Below are positions 19,346-27,140 of a DNA stretch of 64,000 nucleotides, one piece after another. The translations under genes and the position numbers were made by a program. Every line of letters starts with the position of its first letter. The first letter of the stretch is position 1. The notes under the pieces are model-generated. The model was not told where the DNA came from, ran no database searches, and was given only the letters and a program-made list of their open reading frames with translations. The stretch is from Desulforegula conservatrix Mb1Pa. Its GTDB lineage: Bacteria > Desulfobacterota > Desulfobacteria > Desulfobacterales > Desulforegulaceae. The stretch covers positions 62,001-126,000 of the forward strand of contig NZ_AUEY01000001.1 in assembly GCF_000426225.1 (NCBI RefSeq), in the 5' to 3' direction.

Positions 19346-19522
19346 TCATCTGCCCTTGGGATTTTTAATTGCACACGAACATCCGCCGGATTTCTTTTCC
19401 TCCATTATTCTTTCCAGAATAGAAGAACTTCCATTTTTCAAGACATCTTCAATAATATCCTGTCTGGAATAACCAAAACAGAAACAGATTTTTTCATTGC
19501 AGCTGTTGCTGTAATTTTCCAC
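19346..19522 (-). CDS. [2Fe-2S]-type mini-protein (BFD/CopZ N-domain-like)
   Basis: 58 aa from a GTG at 19522, 4 nt after the arsG stop and with GGGAG inside the end of arsG as the likely ribosome site. The sequence has NEKICFCFGYSRQDIIEDV and EEKKSGGCSCAIKNPKGR, that is CXC followed about 32 residues later by CXC. This spacing matches the [2Fe-2S] BFD-like domain found at the N-terminus of CopZ-type metallochaperones, including the C-terminal NPKGR. The role in the ars operon is unknown; electron transfer to a neighbour or metalloid/metal delivery are both possible. Confidence 0.75.
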   Translation of the reverse strand: MENYSNSCNEKICFCFGYSRQDIIEDVLKNGSSSILERIMEEKKSGGCSCAIKNPKGR

Positions 19523-19526
19523 AAAC

Positions 19527-20234
19527 CTAAAACCACTCCCATACTGAAACTTGAAAATACTGTTCCAGGATATAAAAAGCCCCTGCAAGAATAAAAACAG
19601 TACCTGTAATTCTCCTTGCCCAGATTTCAAAAACAGTCACTTTGTCAAAGGCATTTGCGACCTTGTTTGCGCCAAGGGCAACAAGAACGGCAAAACCTAT
19701 TACAGGAAGACCAGTAGCGAGTCCATAAACAGCAGGAAGCATTACTCCTGACTGAAATTTAAGCGCCACAGGAATAAGGCTTCCAAAAAAAAGAGCAGCC
19801 GAAACAGGACAGAAGGACAGCGCAAAGATAATTCCAAGAACTATGGCCCCGGCCAGCCCCATCTTTTTAATTCTTTCCTGGAAACCGGCACTTATTCCAC
19901 TCCCTGAAAAAAAACTGAATGATAGAGCTCCTGTCAGAACAAGCCCTGTTAAAATAAGAAGCGGCCCAAGAGCCTTGGGCATATAAGTCTGAAGGAAACT
20001 TGACACAGAAGGTGCTGAAAGCAAACTTGAGACAAGGGCTATTCCTATCAGAAGATAAGCAAAGGAACGACCGGCCGTGTATAGAACGCCTCCCATTAAA
20101 ACCCTTGACGGACTTGCCACGTCCTTTCCGACATAAGAAATTGCCGCAATATTTGTCGCAAGCGGGCATGGGCTTATGGATGTGAGAATTCCAAGCCAGA
20201 ATGCAGAACCAACGGCTATGGCAAATTCGTTCAT
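19527..20234 (-). CDS. arsG: ArsG-like (CcdA/DsbD-fold) aromatic arsenical efflux permease
   Basis: 235 aa with six membrane helices. Two cysteine-proline motifs, SISPCPLATN near residue 22 and SFCPVSAALF near 142, are those of CcdA/DsbD-like transmembrane thiol carriers. Family members next to ars genes are named ArsG and described as exporters of trivalent aromatic arsenicals. The start overlaps the arsF stop (TGATG), so the pair is coupled. An alternative reading is transfer of reducing equivalents to the periplasmic ArsF-like protein; the CcdA fold and the ArsF CXXC make that plausible. Confidence 0.8.
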   Translation of the reverse strand: MNEFAIAVGSAFWLGILTSISPCPLATNIAAISYVGKDVASPSRVLMGGVLYTAGRSFAYLLIGIALVSSLLSAPSVSSFLQTYMPKALGPLLILTGLVLTGALSFSFFSGSGISAGFQERIKKMGLAGAIVLGIIFALSFCPVSAALFFGSLIPVALKFQSGVMLPAVYGLATGLPVIGFAVLVALGANKVANAFDKVTVFEIWARRITGTVFILAGAFYILEQYFQVSVWEWF

Positions 20235-20755
20235 CAGCTTTTTCCCTCAATCATTTTCTTTGTTTCATCCCTGACATATTCGATGAATTTATCGTGGTCA
20301 CGCACAAGATTCCAGATCATATCCAGATTTTTCCATTTTACCTCTTTGCCATTAACTGTCTTAGAAAGAACAAGAGCCTTGCTGACAAGTGCGTAATCCC
20401 TGATATAATGACTGTTGCCATCTTGATCGACATTCAGGGGAATGAATTCCAGGGAGCCTTTTTTAATTTCTTCAGCAAATCCCTGATTGACAGCTTCTCC
20501 AGAGTATTCCTCAAGCTTCATGCAAGTTGGACAACGAACATTACCGTGAAAATAATATGCGATTACTTTAGCGCCTTCCTGTTTCTGTTGGACTTCGGAT
20601 GAAGTGGCTTTTGCATCTTTGGGAGCTTCTGATTTTAAAACTGCGATCGTTTTTTTATCCTCTGCAGTCGCTTTCCGGCTGTCAAAAGCCATGAAGCCGC
20701 CAAAAGCGACCAAAGCAATTAGGCCTAAAACCATCAATGATTTTATCTTTTTCAC
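20234..20755 (-). CDS. arsF: ArsF-like membrane-anchored thioredoxin-fold protein
   Basis: 173 aa from a GTG at 20755 that overlaps the upstream stop (TAGTG), with AAGGAG upstream. An N-terminal signal or anchor (SLMVLGLIALVAFGGFMAF) exports the domain. The body has a thioredoxin-like motif HGNVRCPTCMKLEEYS (Cys75, Cys78) and the pattern seen in proteins annotated as ArsF-family nitrophenyl reductase subunits. Its neighbour ArsG and the ars setting support that name. The reaction here is unproven: reduction of aromatic arsenicals and delivery of reductant are the two candidate roles. Confidence 0.75.
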   Translation of the reverse strand: MKKIKSLMVLGLIALVAFGGFMAFDSRKATAEDKKTIAVLKSEAPKDAKATSSEVQQKQEGAKVIAYYFHGNVRCPTCMKLEEYSGEAVNQGFAEEIKKGSLEFIPLNVDQDGNSHYIRDYALVSKALVLSKTVNGKEVKWKNLDMIWNLVRDHDKFIEYVRDETKKMIEGKS

Positions 20756-21141
20756 TAATATACTCCTTTTGAAATCAGCTTTGCTCCTGCTTCTGCAATT
20801 TTTGCCACAGCATCTTCTGTCACAGGAGATTCTCCTTTCTGAAAACCAAGATCAGAAACAAGCAGGTGTTCGAAGTTTTTAAATCCGGCTTCTTCAAGGC
20901 TTTTACTGGCGCAGTTCAAGGCGCAACCGTCTATGGCAAGTATTGCTGCGGCAGCCTCGGTGTTTTTCATTATTCCGGAAATCCTTGCGCCAATTCCTGC
21001 AAGGCAGAACATCTTGCCGTTCCCATCCCTTGTCATCTTTCTTGCTGCCTGATCAGAAAGTGCGCCGACATCTGCCGCGCCCGAACAGGCAAAAATCAAT
21101 TTTGGAGCTGTTGAACATTCGCATGCTTTAGATTCGCCCAT
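20755..21141 (-). CDS. DGC-domain putative zinc-binding protein
   Basis: 128 aa with a GGGGG site before the ATG. Cys-rich motifs in order: KACECSTAPKLIFACSGAADVG, MFCLAGIGARISG and the defining AIDGCALNCASKSLEEAG. This is the DGC domain, predicted to bind zinc, of unknown biochemical function and often found beside thioredoxin-like and ars genes in anaerobes. Its conserved cysteines could equally bind As(III). Its stop overlaps the arsF start. Confidence 0.8.
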   Translation of the reverse strand: MGESKACECSTAPKLIFACSGAADVGALSDQAARKMTRDGNGKMFCLAGIGARISGIMKNTEAAAAILAIDGCALNCASKSLEEAGFKNFEHLLVSDLGFQKGESPVTEDAVAKIAEAGAKLISKGVY

Positions 21142-21154
21142 ATTTACCCCCGCC

Positions 21155-21391
21155 TTAAATACCTGAAATTATTTTCTTAATTTCTTCAACCGTCGGAACC
21201 TTGCCAACAATCTTTACTGAACCGTCTATGGCAAGAGCGGGAGTGGTCATGACACCCATCTTCATGATGTCCCTTATGTCAGTAAGCTTCTCGATTTCAT
21301 AATCAGCGCCGAGCTGCTTTGCCGCTTCTTCAGCCTGTTTTGCCAGGGTGGAACATTTGGGGCATCCTGTTCCTAAAATCTGAATTTTCAT
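21155..21391 (-). CDS. Small thioredoxin-fold redox protein (redox-active disulfide protein 2 type)
   Basis: 78 aa from the ATG at 21391 with AAGGAG upstream; a longer frame to 21445 lacks this site. MKIQILGTGCPKCSTL carries the CXXC (Cys10, Cys13), and MGVMTTPALAIDG holds the cis-Pro loop. Such mini-thioredoxins sit beside arsenical permeases and DGC proteins in many anaerobes. It likely supplies thiols for arsenate reduction or for the permease branch. Confidence 0.85.
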   Translation of the reverse strand: MKIQILGTGCPKCSTLAKQAEEAAKQLGADYEIEKLTDIRDIMKMGVMTTPALAIDGSVKIVGKVPTVEEIKKIISGI

Positions 21392-21466
21392 GATTTGTTT
21401 CTCCTTTTGTATGTCCATGAAAGGTCGCTTTGTGAAAGCTCGCAAAAAACCTGTAAATTTTGATCC

Positions 21467-22558
21467 TTAAAAAATCATATTAAAAAGGTATCCGACAAAA
21501 AGAATCCCTGTTCCAACAATACCGATGAAAGTAGCAATCAACCTCATTTTAAGAACCTTTCTGAGAATAACGGTTTCAGGAAGGGAAAGCCCTATCACCG
21601 CCATCATGAAAGCGAGGGCAGTGCCGAGTGCAGCTCCTTTGCCCACAAGCGCCTGAACAATCGGAATCATGCCTGCAGCATTGGAATACATAGGGATACC
21701 TATTATTACAGCCAGAGGCACAGACCACCATGTGCCCTTTCCCATTATTGAAGCCATGAAATCCTGGGGAACATAACCATGTATTCCGGCTCCTACAGCT
21801 ATGCCGGCAACAACGTAAGGCCAGACTTTAGCCACAATTTCACGAACAGCATCGATTCCGTAACGAATACGCTCTTCAAACGATATTCTCATATCTCCTG
21901 AATCAACCGCATTTGCTCCAGTTTCATAGACCCATTCTTCAACATATTTTTCCATTTTCAGCTTACCGATAACCCATCCAGAAAACATGGCGATAAAAAG
22001 ACCGGTACCCATATAAATCAAAGCGGCCTTCCACCCGAAAAGGCCAAAAAGAAGAACAAGCGCAACCTCATTAACCATCGGAGCCGAGATAAGAAATGAA
22101 AAAGTAACTCCAAGCGGAACCCCGGCAGTCACAAATCCTATGAACAATGGAACCGCAGAGCATGAACAGAAAGGGGTCACAATGCCAAGAAGCGCAGCAA
22201 GAACATTGCCTAAAGACTCCCGCTTTCCGGCAAGAAATTTTCTGGTCCGTTCTGGAGTAAAAAAAGATCTTATTATGCCAACCCCAAAAACCACTATCAC
22301 CAGAAGCATCAAAACCTTGGGAGTATCATAAACAAAAAAATTCAATGCGCTTCCGAGATGAGATTCAGGAGGAAGGCCTATCAATTTATAGGTAAACCAG
22401 TCTGCAAAAGGTTTCAGAAAAACGTATAGAGACAGCCAAGCAAGAATAAATAAAAAAAGCCTTAAAAAAATTATCCATAAGTTTTTTTTAAAACCCGCTT
22501 CAGAAACAGCTTCATTCTGATCTGTTGAAGCCGGAGTCCCAATAATTTGGTTGGACAT
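21467..22558 (-). CDS. ArsP/YraQ-type permease (DUF318)
   Basis: About 363 aa from the ATG at 22558 (GGGGGG upstream). Eight or more helices. The signature PFCSCSAVPLFIGFVTAGVPLG and SAPMVNEVALVLLFGLFGWK is that of the UPF0718/ArsP permease family, in which adjacent cysteines (here CSC) are implicated in trivalent organoarsenical export. It is the first structural gene after arsR and is preceded by a second ArsR-like dyad. Substrate (MAs(III), other metalloids) is inferred from context. Confidence 0.85.
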   Translation of the reverse strand: MSNQIIGTPASTDQNEAVSEAGFKKNLWIIFLRLFLFILAWLSLYVFLKPFADWFTYKLIGLPPESHLGSALNFFVYDTPKVLMLLVIVVFGVGIIRSFFTPERTRKFLAGKRESLGNVLAALLGIVTPFCSCSAVPLFIGFVTAGVPLGVTFSFLISAPMVNEVALVLLFGLFGWKAALIYMGTGLFIAMFSGWVIGKLKMEKYVEEWVYETGANAVDSGDMRISFEERIRYGIDAVREIVAKVWPYVVAGIAVGAGIHGYVPQDFMASIMGKGTWWSVPLAVIIGIPMYSNAAGMIPIVQALVGKGAALGTALAFMMAVIGLSLPETVILRKVLKMRLIATFIGIVGTGILFVGYLFNMIF

Positions 22559-22579
22559 TTTGCCCCCCACTCAATGGCT

Positions 22580-22599
22580 ATTTGCCAAAAAAGCCAAAT
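22580..22599 (-). promoter_or_regulatory. Second ArsR-type operator, between arsR and the permease gene
   Basis: ATTTGCCAAAAAAGCCAAAT is a 20-bp dyad with one mismatch per arm, the same length and half-sites as the dyad on the arsR promoter (ATTTGG-N8-CCAAAT). It lies about 20 bp upstream of the permease start. No clear promoter was seen with it. Confidence 0.5.
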
Positions 22600-22617
22600 A
22601 AAAAAGTTTTTAAAAAA

Positions 22618-22938
22618 TCACGCGATCATCTTCATGCGACAATCAGCCTCTGATTTTATTACCGCCTCTATGCAGCCCATGAAATTAAGAACGCATGGAA
22701 CCTTCAAACGATAGTAAACCTGCTGCCCCCGCTTTTCATCAACAACAATTCCAACCTGCTTCAAAATGGAAAGATGCTTTGAAATGGTTGAAAAATCATG
22801 CCCCACAAGATCGACAAACTCGCAAACGCATTTTTCCCCATGGGCAAGTTCTTCAATGATAAAAAGCCTTGTGGGATGGCCCATTGCTTTAAGTATTTTT
22901 GCTTTTGCTTCTATCAGTTCAGAATTTTTTACAGCCAT
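22618..22938 (-). CDS. arsR: ArsR/SmtB-family metalloid-responsive repressor
   Basis: 106 aa with a GGAG site. A winged helix runs from about residue 8 to 90: HPTRLFIIEELAHGEKCVCEF, then the recognition helix DFSTISKHLSILKQVGIVVDEKRGQQVYYRL. Cys37 and Cys39 (EKCVCEF) match the alpha-3 metal site of As(III)-sensing ArsR (CVC motif), and additional cysteines are at the C-terminal side (VPCVLNFMGC, DCRMKM). It would repress the operon until As(III) or a related species binds. First gene of the unit. Confidence 0.93.
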   Translation of the reverse strand: MAVKNSELIEAKAKILKAMGHPTRLFIIEELAHGEKCVCEFVDLVGHDFSTISKHLSILKQVGIVVDEKRGQQVYYRLKVPCVLNFMGCIEAVIKSEADCRMKMIA

Positions 22939-22956
22939 TTATTTCTCCATGTATTT

Positions 22957-22976
22957 ATTTGGTAGTTTAGCCAAAT
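22957..22976 (-). promoter_or_regulatory. ArsR operator on the ars promoter
   Basis: ATTTGGTAGTTTAGCCAAAT, a perfect 6-bp dyad with 8-bp spacer, 19 bp upstream of the arsR start and covering the proposed -10 box. Repeats of this half-site occur again at 22580-22599. Confidence 0.65.
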
Positions 22977-22993
22977 AACCATACAAATGTCAA
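22964..22993 (-). promoter_or_regulatory. Sigma70-type promoter of the ars operon
   Basis: On the minus strand TTGACA (22993-22988) and TAAACT (22969-22964) are separated by 18 bp, 25 bp upstream of the arsR ATG. The -35 is a perfect consensus. The -10 lies inside the ArsR dyad, so binding would block polymerase. Confidence 0.6.
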
Positions 22994-23031
22994 GAATGTT
23001 TTTAAATACAAATACTCCGATTGTCGCAGAA

Positions 23032-23805
23032 TCAGCTTTTCTTCTTCAAGGCCCTGATAATCAATAATAACCCGGCAAGCGCAAAAGGAATACTCAGCCA
23101 CTGCCCAACACTTATAGCAAAACCGGATTCATAGTCTGCCTGTTCAGTTTTTAAAAACTCCAGCGCAAAGCGTGCGGAAAAGACCAGAGCAAGAAAAAGA
23201 CCGGACAAAAATCCTCTGCGTTCCGAGTATTTCTTAATCCTGTAAAAGAAGAACAGTATCCAGAAAACAGCCATATAAGCCAAAGCCTCATAAATCTGAA
23301 CAGGATGCCTTGGCACCATGTCCACTCTTTCGAAAATGACCGCCCACCAGCCTTTAGTCTGAGTTCCAAGTATTTCTGAATTAAAAAAATTCCCTACGCG
23401 GATATACGAACCGCCAAGTGCCGTTGGGATGACCACTCGATCAAGAATCCACAGCAAATCCGGCATTCCGGGTTTCCTTGAATATAAAAACAGGGCCAGA
23501 ATTATCCCGATCGCGCCTCCGTGGCTCGCAAGCCCACCTTCCCAGATCTTCAAAATATCGAGAGGATTATGGAGATAATACAAAGGCTCATAAAAGATAC
23601 AGTGCCCAAGCCTTGCGCCTATTACTGTTCCTGCAAGCATATATGTAAAAAGTGATTCAAGCTCCTCAGCAGATCGTCCTTCTTGCCTGTAAATCCATTG
23701 CATAATCCAGAAGCCTGCAATAAAAGAGGTCGCAAAAAAAAGCCCGTACCATCTGAATGCAAGCGGGCCTATTCTCAAAATTTCAGGGTCAATATTCCAG
23801 ATCAT
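23032..23805 (-). CDS. lgt: Prolipoprotein diacylglyceryl transferase
   Basis: 257 aa. The family motifs are clear: FRWYGLFFATSFIAGF, IGARLGHCIFYEP, WEGGLASHGGAIG (the HGG(A/L) region), GSYIRVGNFFNSEILG (the Lgt signature with Arg and Asn) and PRHPVQIYEAL. Seven membrane helices. It transfers a diacylglyceryl group from phosphatidylglycerol to the lipobox Cys of prolipoproteins in the inner membrane. It follows arsR by 90 bp on the same strand but upstream of the ars promoter, so it is a separate unit. Confidence 0.95.
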   Translation of the reverse strand: MIWNIDPEILRIGPLAFRWYGLFFATSFIAGFWIMQWIYRQEGRSAEELESLFTYMLAGTVIGARLGHCIFYEPLYYLHNPLDILKIWEGGLASHGGAIGIILALFLYSRKPGMPDLLWILDRVVIPTALGGSYIRVGNFFNSEILGTQTKGWWAVIFERVDMVPRHPVQIYEALAYMAVFWILFFFYRIKKYSERRGFLSGLFLALVFSARFALEFLKTEQADYESGFAISVGQWLSIPFALAGLLLIIRALKKKS

Positions 23806-23837
23806 AAAAGCAGCCTATATTTTTTGTTAATAAATAT

Positions 23838-23972
23838 TTGATGGACTCGCAAAAAGTCGAAAAATGGCTTTAGCGTCATGCCGGGCTTGACCCGGTATCC
23901 AGTATTTTCAGCTACTTCTGGATTCCGGCCTGCGCCGGAATGACGAAAATCGTACTTTTTGCGACTTTGTCA
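23838..23972. repeat. Dispersed MITE-like repeat, copy 4
   Basis: 135 bp from TTGATGGACTCGCAAAAAG to CTTTTTGCGACTTTGTCA. The inner modules GTCATGCCGGGCTTGACCCG and GATTCCGGCCTGCGCCGGAA appear in the opposite order to copy 1. Confidence 0.75.
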
Positions 23973-24089
23973 TATTTAACAAGCAACCAAAGCCCCTCCG
24001 GGAGGCAGAGACACGTTAGTATATAATCACAACCAGCACAACTTTAACAGATTGCATCCTTGTTCATGATTTTTTAATTCCCGAGCAAC

Positions 24090-24118
24090 TTGACTTTGAT
24101 CAATCTGATAAGATATAT
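24090..24118 (+). promoter_or_regulatory. Possible promoter of rlmE-yebC
   Basis: TTGACT at 24090-24095 and ATATAT at 24113-24118 with a 17-bp spacer, about 55 bp upstream of the rlmE start. The -10 is only a partial match. Confidence 0.35.
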
Positions 24119-24172
24119 ACGCAAGGTTTTACTTGAAAAAATGAATTCAGCCTGTAATAAATCCGGATAATT

Positions 24173-24787
24173 ATGAAGTTTTCCAATAAAAACAAACAAA
24201 AATCGAACTCTTGGGATGACGACCATTACACCCTTCTTGCCAGAAAGGAAAATTATCCGGCACGTTCGGTTTATAAGCTCAAAGAAATCCAGCAGAAAGT
24301 AAACCTCATAAAAAAAGGCCACAAAGTCCTTGATCTTGGGTGCGCTCCTGGCTCCTGGCTTATGTACGCAGCTGAACAGGTTGGCAATGCAGGCAGAGTA
24401 GCGGGAATTGATCTCAAACCAGTCGAGATACCATTACCATCCAATGCAACAGCACTTGTGGGAGATGTTTTTGAATTTGATTTCGGTCCATTCAATCCTC
24501 CGTTCGACCTTGTAACCAGCGACATGGCTCCGGCAACAACAGGGCGCAAGGATGTGGACGCTGCAAGATCATATGACCTGAGCCTTGCAGCGCTTGATGT
24601 AGCCTTAAAGCTTCTGAAGCCAGGAGGTTCTTTTGTATGCAAGATTTTCCAGGGCAGCGGATTTGATTCATTTGTGGCAACTGTAAAAACGAAATTCAAA
24701 ACACAGAAAATATTCAAACCCCAGAGTTGCAGAAAAGAAAGCAAAGAAATTTATATCATCGGAATCGGAAAGAACGAGGAGGAATAA
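24173..24787 (+). CDS. rlmE: 23S rRNA (uridine 2'-O-)-methyltransferase
   Basis: 204 aa. RrmJ/FtsJ fold: [15 protein letters not shown] supplies the first catalytic Lys, [17 protein letters not shown] the SAM site, [16 protein letters not shown] the catalytic Asp, and [15 protein letters not shown] the second Lys; a late Glu completes the KDKE tetrad. It modifies U2552 (E. coli numbering) of 23S rRNA in the assembling large subunit. yebC starts 4 nt downstream and shares the transcript. Confidence 0.95.
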   Translation: MKFSNKNKQKSNSWDDDHYTLLARKENYPARSVYKLKEIQQKVNLIKKGHKVLDLGCAPGSWLMYAAEQVGNAGRVAGIDLKPVEIPLPSNATALVGDVFEFDFGPFNPPFDLVTSDMAPATTGRKDVDAARSYDLSLAALDVALKLLKPGGSFVCKIFQGSGFDSFVATVKTKFKTQKIFKPQSCRKESKEIYIIGIGKNEEE

Positions 24788-24791
24788 AAAT

Positions 24792-25535
24792 ATGGCAGGT
24801 CATAGTAAATGGGCCAATATCCGTCACAAAAAAGGCAAGGAAGACGCCAAGAGGGGCAAGGTTTTTACAAAACTGATCAAGGAAATTACTGTTGCGGCAC
24901 GTACTGGCGGAGGTGATCCTTCTGCCAATCCACGCCTCAGAACAGCCATTGATGAAGCCAAAGCCAACAACATGCCCAAGGACAACTGGGAAAGGGCCAT
25001 CAAAAAAGGGACGGGAGAACTTGAAGGTGTAAACTACGAAGAAAACACCTATGAAGGCTATGGCCCAGGAGGAGCTGCAATCATTGTTGAATCAATGACA
25101 GACAACAAAAACAGGGCAATAGCGGAAATCCGCCACATTTTCAATAAGTATGACGGCAACATCGGTGCAACGGGCTGCGTTGGCTGGATGTTCGACCGAA
25201 AGGGCCTGATTGTAATCAACAAAGAAGGCATTGATGAAGAAAAGGTCATGGAAACAGCCATAGAAGCAGGCGCCGAAGATGTGCGCGAGGAAGATGGCAC
25301 TTTTGAAGTGATAACTGCTCCTGAAGATTTCGAAGCTGTCAGAGATGCTCTTGCAAATGAGAAGTTTCAGTTCGAAATGTCTGAAATAACCATGATTCCC
25401 CAGAATATGGCTCCGCTTGAGGGCAAGGATGCTGAAAAGATGGTCAAGATGATGGATGCCTTTGATGACTGCGACGATGTCCAGAAGGTTTACACAAACG
25501 CTGACATCCCTGATGATATAGCTAACGCAATGTAG
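24792..25535 (+). CDS. yebC: YebC/PmpR-family regulator
   Basis: 247 aa with GGAGGAAT overlapping the end of rlmE. Starts [32 protein letters not shown], the family hallmark, followed by [26 protein letters not shown] and [14 protein letters not shown]. Members act as DNA-binding regulators or, more recently, as translation factors easing ribosome stalling; which applies here is not evident. The end is marked by a strong terminator. Confidence 0.93.
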   Translation: MAGHSKWANIRHKKGKEDAKRGKVFTKLIKEITVAARTGGGDPSANPRLRTAIDEAKANNMPKDNWERAIKKGTGELEGVNYEENTYEGYGPGGAAIIVESMTDNKNRAIAEIRHIFNKYDGNIGATGCVGWMFDRKGLIVINKEGIDEEKVMETAIEAGAEDVREEDGTFEVITAPEDFEAVRDALANEKFQFEMSEITMIPQNMAPLEGKDAEKMVKMMDAFDDCDDVQKVYTNADIPDDIANAM

Positions 25536-25557
25536 CGCCACGCAATTCATTGCATTT

Positions 25558-25583
25558 AAAAGGGGAGCCTGCCTCCCCTTTTT
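25558..25583. terminator. Bidirectional rho-independent terminator
   Basis: AAAAGGGGAG-CCTGC-CTCCCCTTTTT: six GC-rich pairs flanked by A and T runs. It separates convergent yebC (plus) and the TPR gene (minus) and should serve both. Confidence 0.85.
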
Positions 25584-25595
25584 ATAATATAGATA

Positions 25596-26549
25596 CTATT
25601 GTTTGTCAGCTGCGGCTTTCTTTATCTCTTCCATTTTTACAGAAATTTTGCCGGCCTCCTCATTCCTACCGGTCTTAGCTAATACTTCAGACAGATTTTG
25701 AAGAGTTGCCAGATATCTTGAGACAGGAGGGGCCGCCGCTCTTTCAAATATTGTTATTGACTTTTTGTAGCATTCTTCCGCTGCTGCGTATTTTTCCTGT
25801 TTTTTATACAGAGTTCCAAGATTATTATATGAAGAAGCAAGGTCAGGATGCATAGTTCCAAAGGCTTTTTCCCTTACCGCAATGGATTTTTTGTAATATT
25901 CTTCAGAGAGTGCGTAATCACCTTTTTCAGAATAAAGGGACGCAAGATTATTGTAAGAAGAGGCAATGTCAGGGCTGTTGGGACCAGAATTCTTTTCATC
26001 TATGGCAATCGCCCTTTTGTAAAGAGCCTCGGCTGCAGGGTATTTTTTCCATGACTGATAAAGAAGGGCAAGGCTGTTTATATCATTAGCAACAATGGGA
26101 TGATCCGGGCCGTTTACCTTTTCATTTATTTCCAGGGCTCTTTTGAAAAGAGGCTCTGCCTCGGCATATTTTTTCTGCTCAAAATAAAGAAGGGCAAGAT
26201 TGTTCAGGGAAGTTGCAATATCAGGATGACCGGGCGTCAGTGTTTTTTCACTGACTTCAAGAGCTTTCCTGAAAAGAGGCTCTGCCTCGGCATATTTCCC
26301 TTGAATTCTATATACTTCCCCAAGATTATTGGCTGAAACCGCGACTTTCTGACTATCCTTTCCATATTTTGCCTCAGCAATATCTATGGCTTTTTTCCCT
26401 GAAACAGCAGCCTGATCATACTGCCCCTGACCATACATATTCATTGTTTGCTGGCTATATTTAAGCCATTCATCTTCTTCTGCAAAAAGAGATGAGAATG
26501 AAAGAATGGTTAAACACAAAGAAAAAAATACGGTCTTTTGCCATGACAT
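25596..26549 (-). CDS. Exported TPR (kinesin-light-chain type) repeat protein
   Basis: 317 aa, GGGAGAG before the ATG. A signal peptide (TVFFSLCLTILSFSSLFA) is followed by about six 42-residue tetratricopeptide repeats, e.g. NNLGEVYRIQGKYAEAEPLFRKALEVSEKTLTPGHPDIATSLNNLALLYFEQKKY. The 42-residue spacing with GPDHP/GPNSP links is the TPR_12/KLC subtype. It is a protein-protein interaction scaffold, probably periplasmic; the partner is unknown. Confidence 0.85.
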   Translation of the reverse strand: MSWQKTVFFSLCLTILSFSSLFAEEDEWLKYSQQTMNMYGQGQYDQAAVSGKKAIDIAEAKYGKDSQKVAVSANNLGEVYRIQGKYAEAEPLFRKALEVSEKTLTPGHPDIATSLNNLALLYFEQKKYAEAEPLFKRALEINEKVNGPDHPIVANDINSLALLYQSWKKYPAAEALYKRAIAIDEKNSGPNSPDIASSYNNLASLYSEKGDYALSEEYYKKSIAVREKAFGTMHPDLASSYNNLGTLYKKQEKYAAAEECYKKSITIFERAAAPPVSRYLATLQNLSEVLAKTGRNEEAGKISVKMEEIKKAAADKQ

Positions 26550-26650
26550 AATGCTCTCCCTGATTGCGATGTACTATTGTAAATTTATGGAGTTGAAACA
26601 TGAGTCCAATAACAGGATATAAAATTAGACAACAATTTAATGTAAAAAGC

Positions 26651-27040
26651 TCAAATCCCCGTACCAGTTTCCTGATCACGGCATTCTTCATAAATGCTTT
26701 TTTTAAAAGGCGGCGTGCAGACCGCAAAGAATATCAAATCTTCAGGCCCGATGTTTGAAATTCTTTGTCTGCACATTGCAGGAATAAGTACGACATCTCC
26801 GGCCGAGACCATAACCGGCCTCTGATCGCCAATTTCCACAAACCCGGATCCTGACATGATCAAATATCTTTCTGAAGTTTCTCTAAGCCTATGCCATTTT
26901 GTGGTCACACCCGGTTCAACCCTTGCCCTGGCGATCGAGACATCAGGATCATCCCCTGAATTTGATATTTCAATTATGTGACAGCCCTCATCAAAAAAAT
27001 ATTCTGAGCAGATGTCTGATTTTTTTACGCATACATTCAT
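26651..27040 (-). CDS. Small cupin-domain protein
   Basis: 129 aa. One cupin barrel: ARARVEPGVTTKWHRLRETSERYLIMSGSGFVEIGDQRPVMVSAGDVVLIPAMCRQRISN. Candidate metal ligands His (KWHRL) and Glu (ETSERY) are present, but the second-motif His is replaced (CRQRIS), so metal binding may be incomplete. Enzymatic or sensory role unknown. The ribosome site is weak. Confidence 0.8.
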   Translation of the reverse strand: MNVCVKKSDICSEYFFDEGCHIIEISNSGDDPDVSIARARVEPGVTTKWHRLRETSERYLIMSGSGFVEIGDQRPVMVSAGDVVLIPAMCRQRISNIGPEDLIFFAVCTPPFKKSIYEECRDQETGTGI

Positions 27041-27140
27041 ATGTATTATTCAAGAATTATGAAAGAGGAAGTTTTAAAGAGGATATTGACTATTAGAAAA
27101 AATGCCCGGAGAAAACAGTCATTCCCCAGGCTCAAATATA

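Larger units (their letters stand above)
23806..24172. other. Divergent intergenic region between lgt and rlmE
   Basis: 367 bp. It contains a full copy of the dispersed repeat (23838-23972), a small CCTCC-GGGAGG hairpin near 24000, and the likely rlmE promoter. No gene is seen. Confidence 0.6.

Noticed and set aside
24271-25550. Minus-strand frames of 152-157 codons opposite rlmE and yebC
   Set aside because: Both lie within clear plus-strand genes with ribosome sites; composition is that of a complementary strand.
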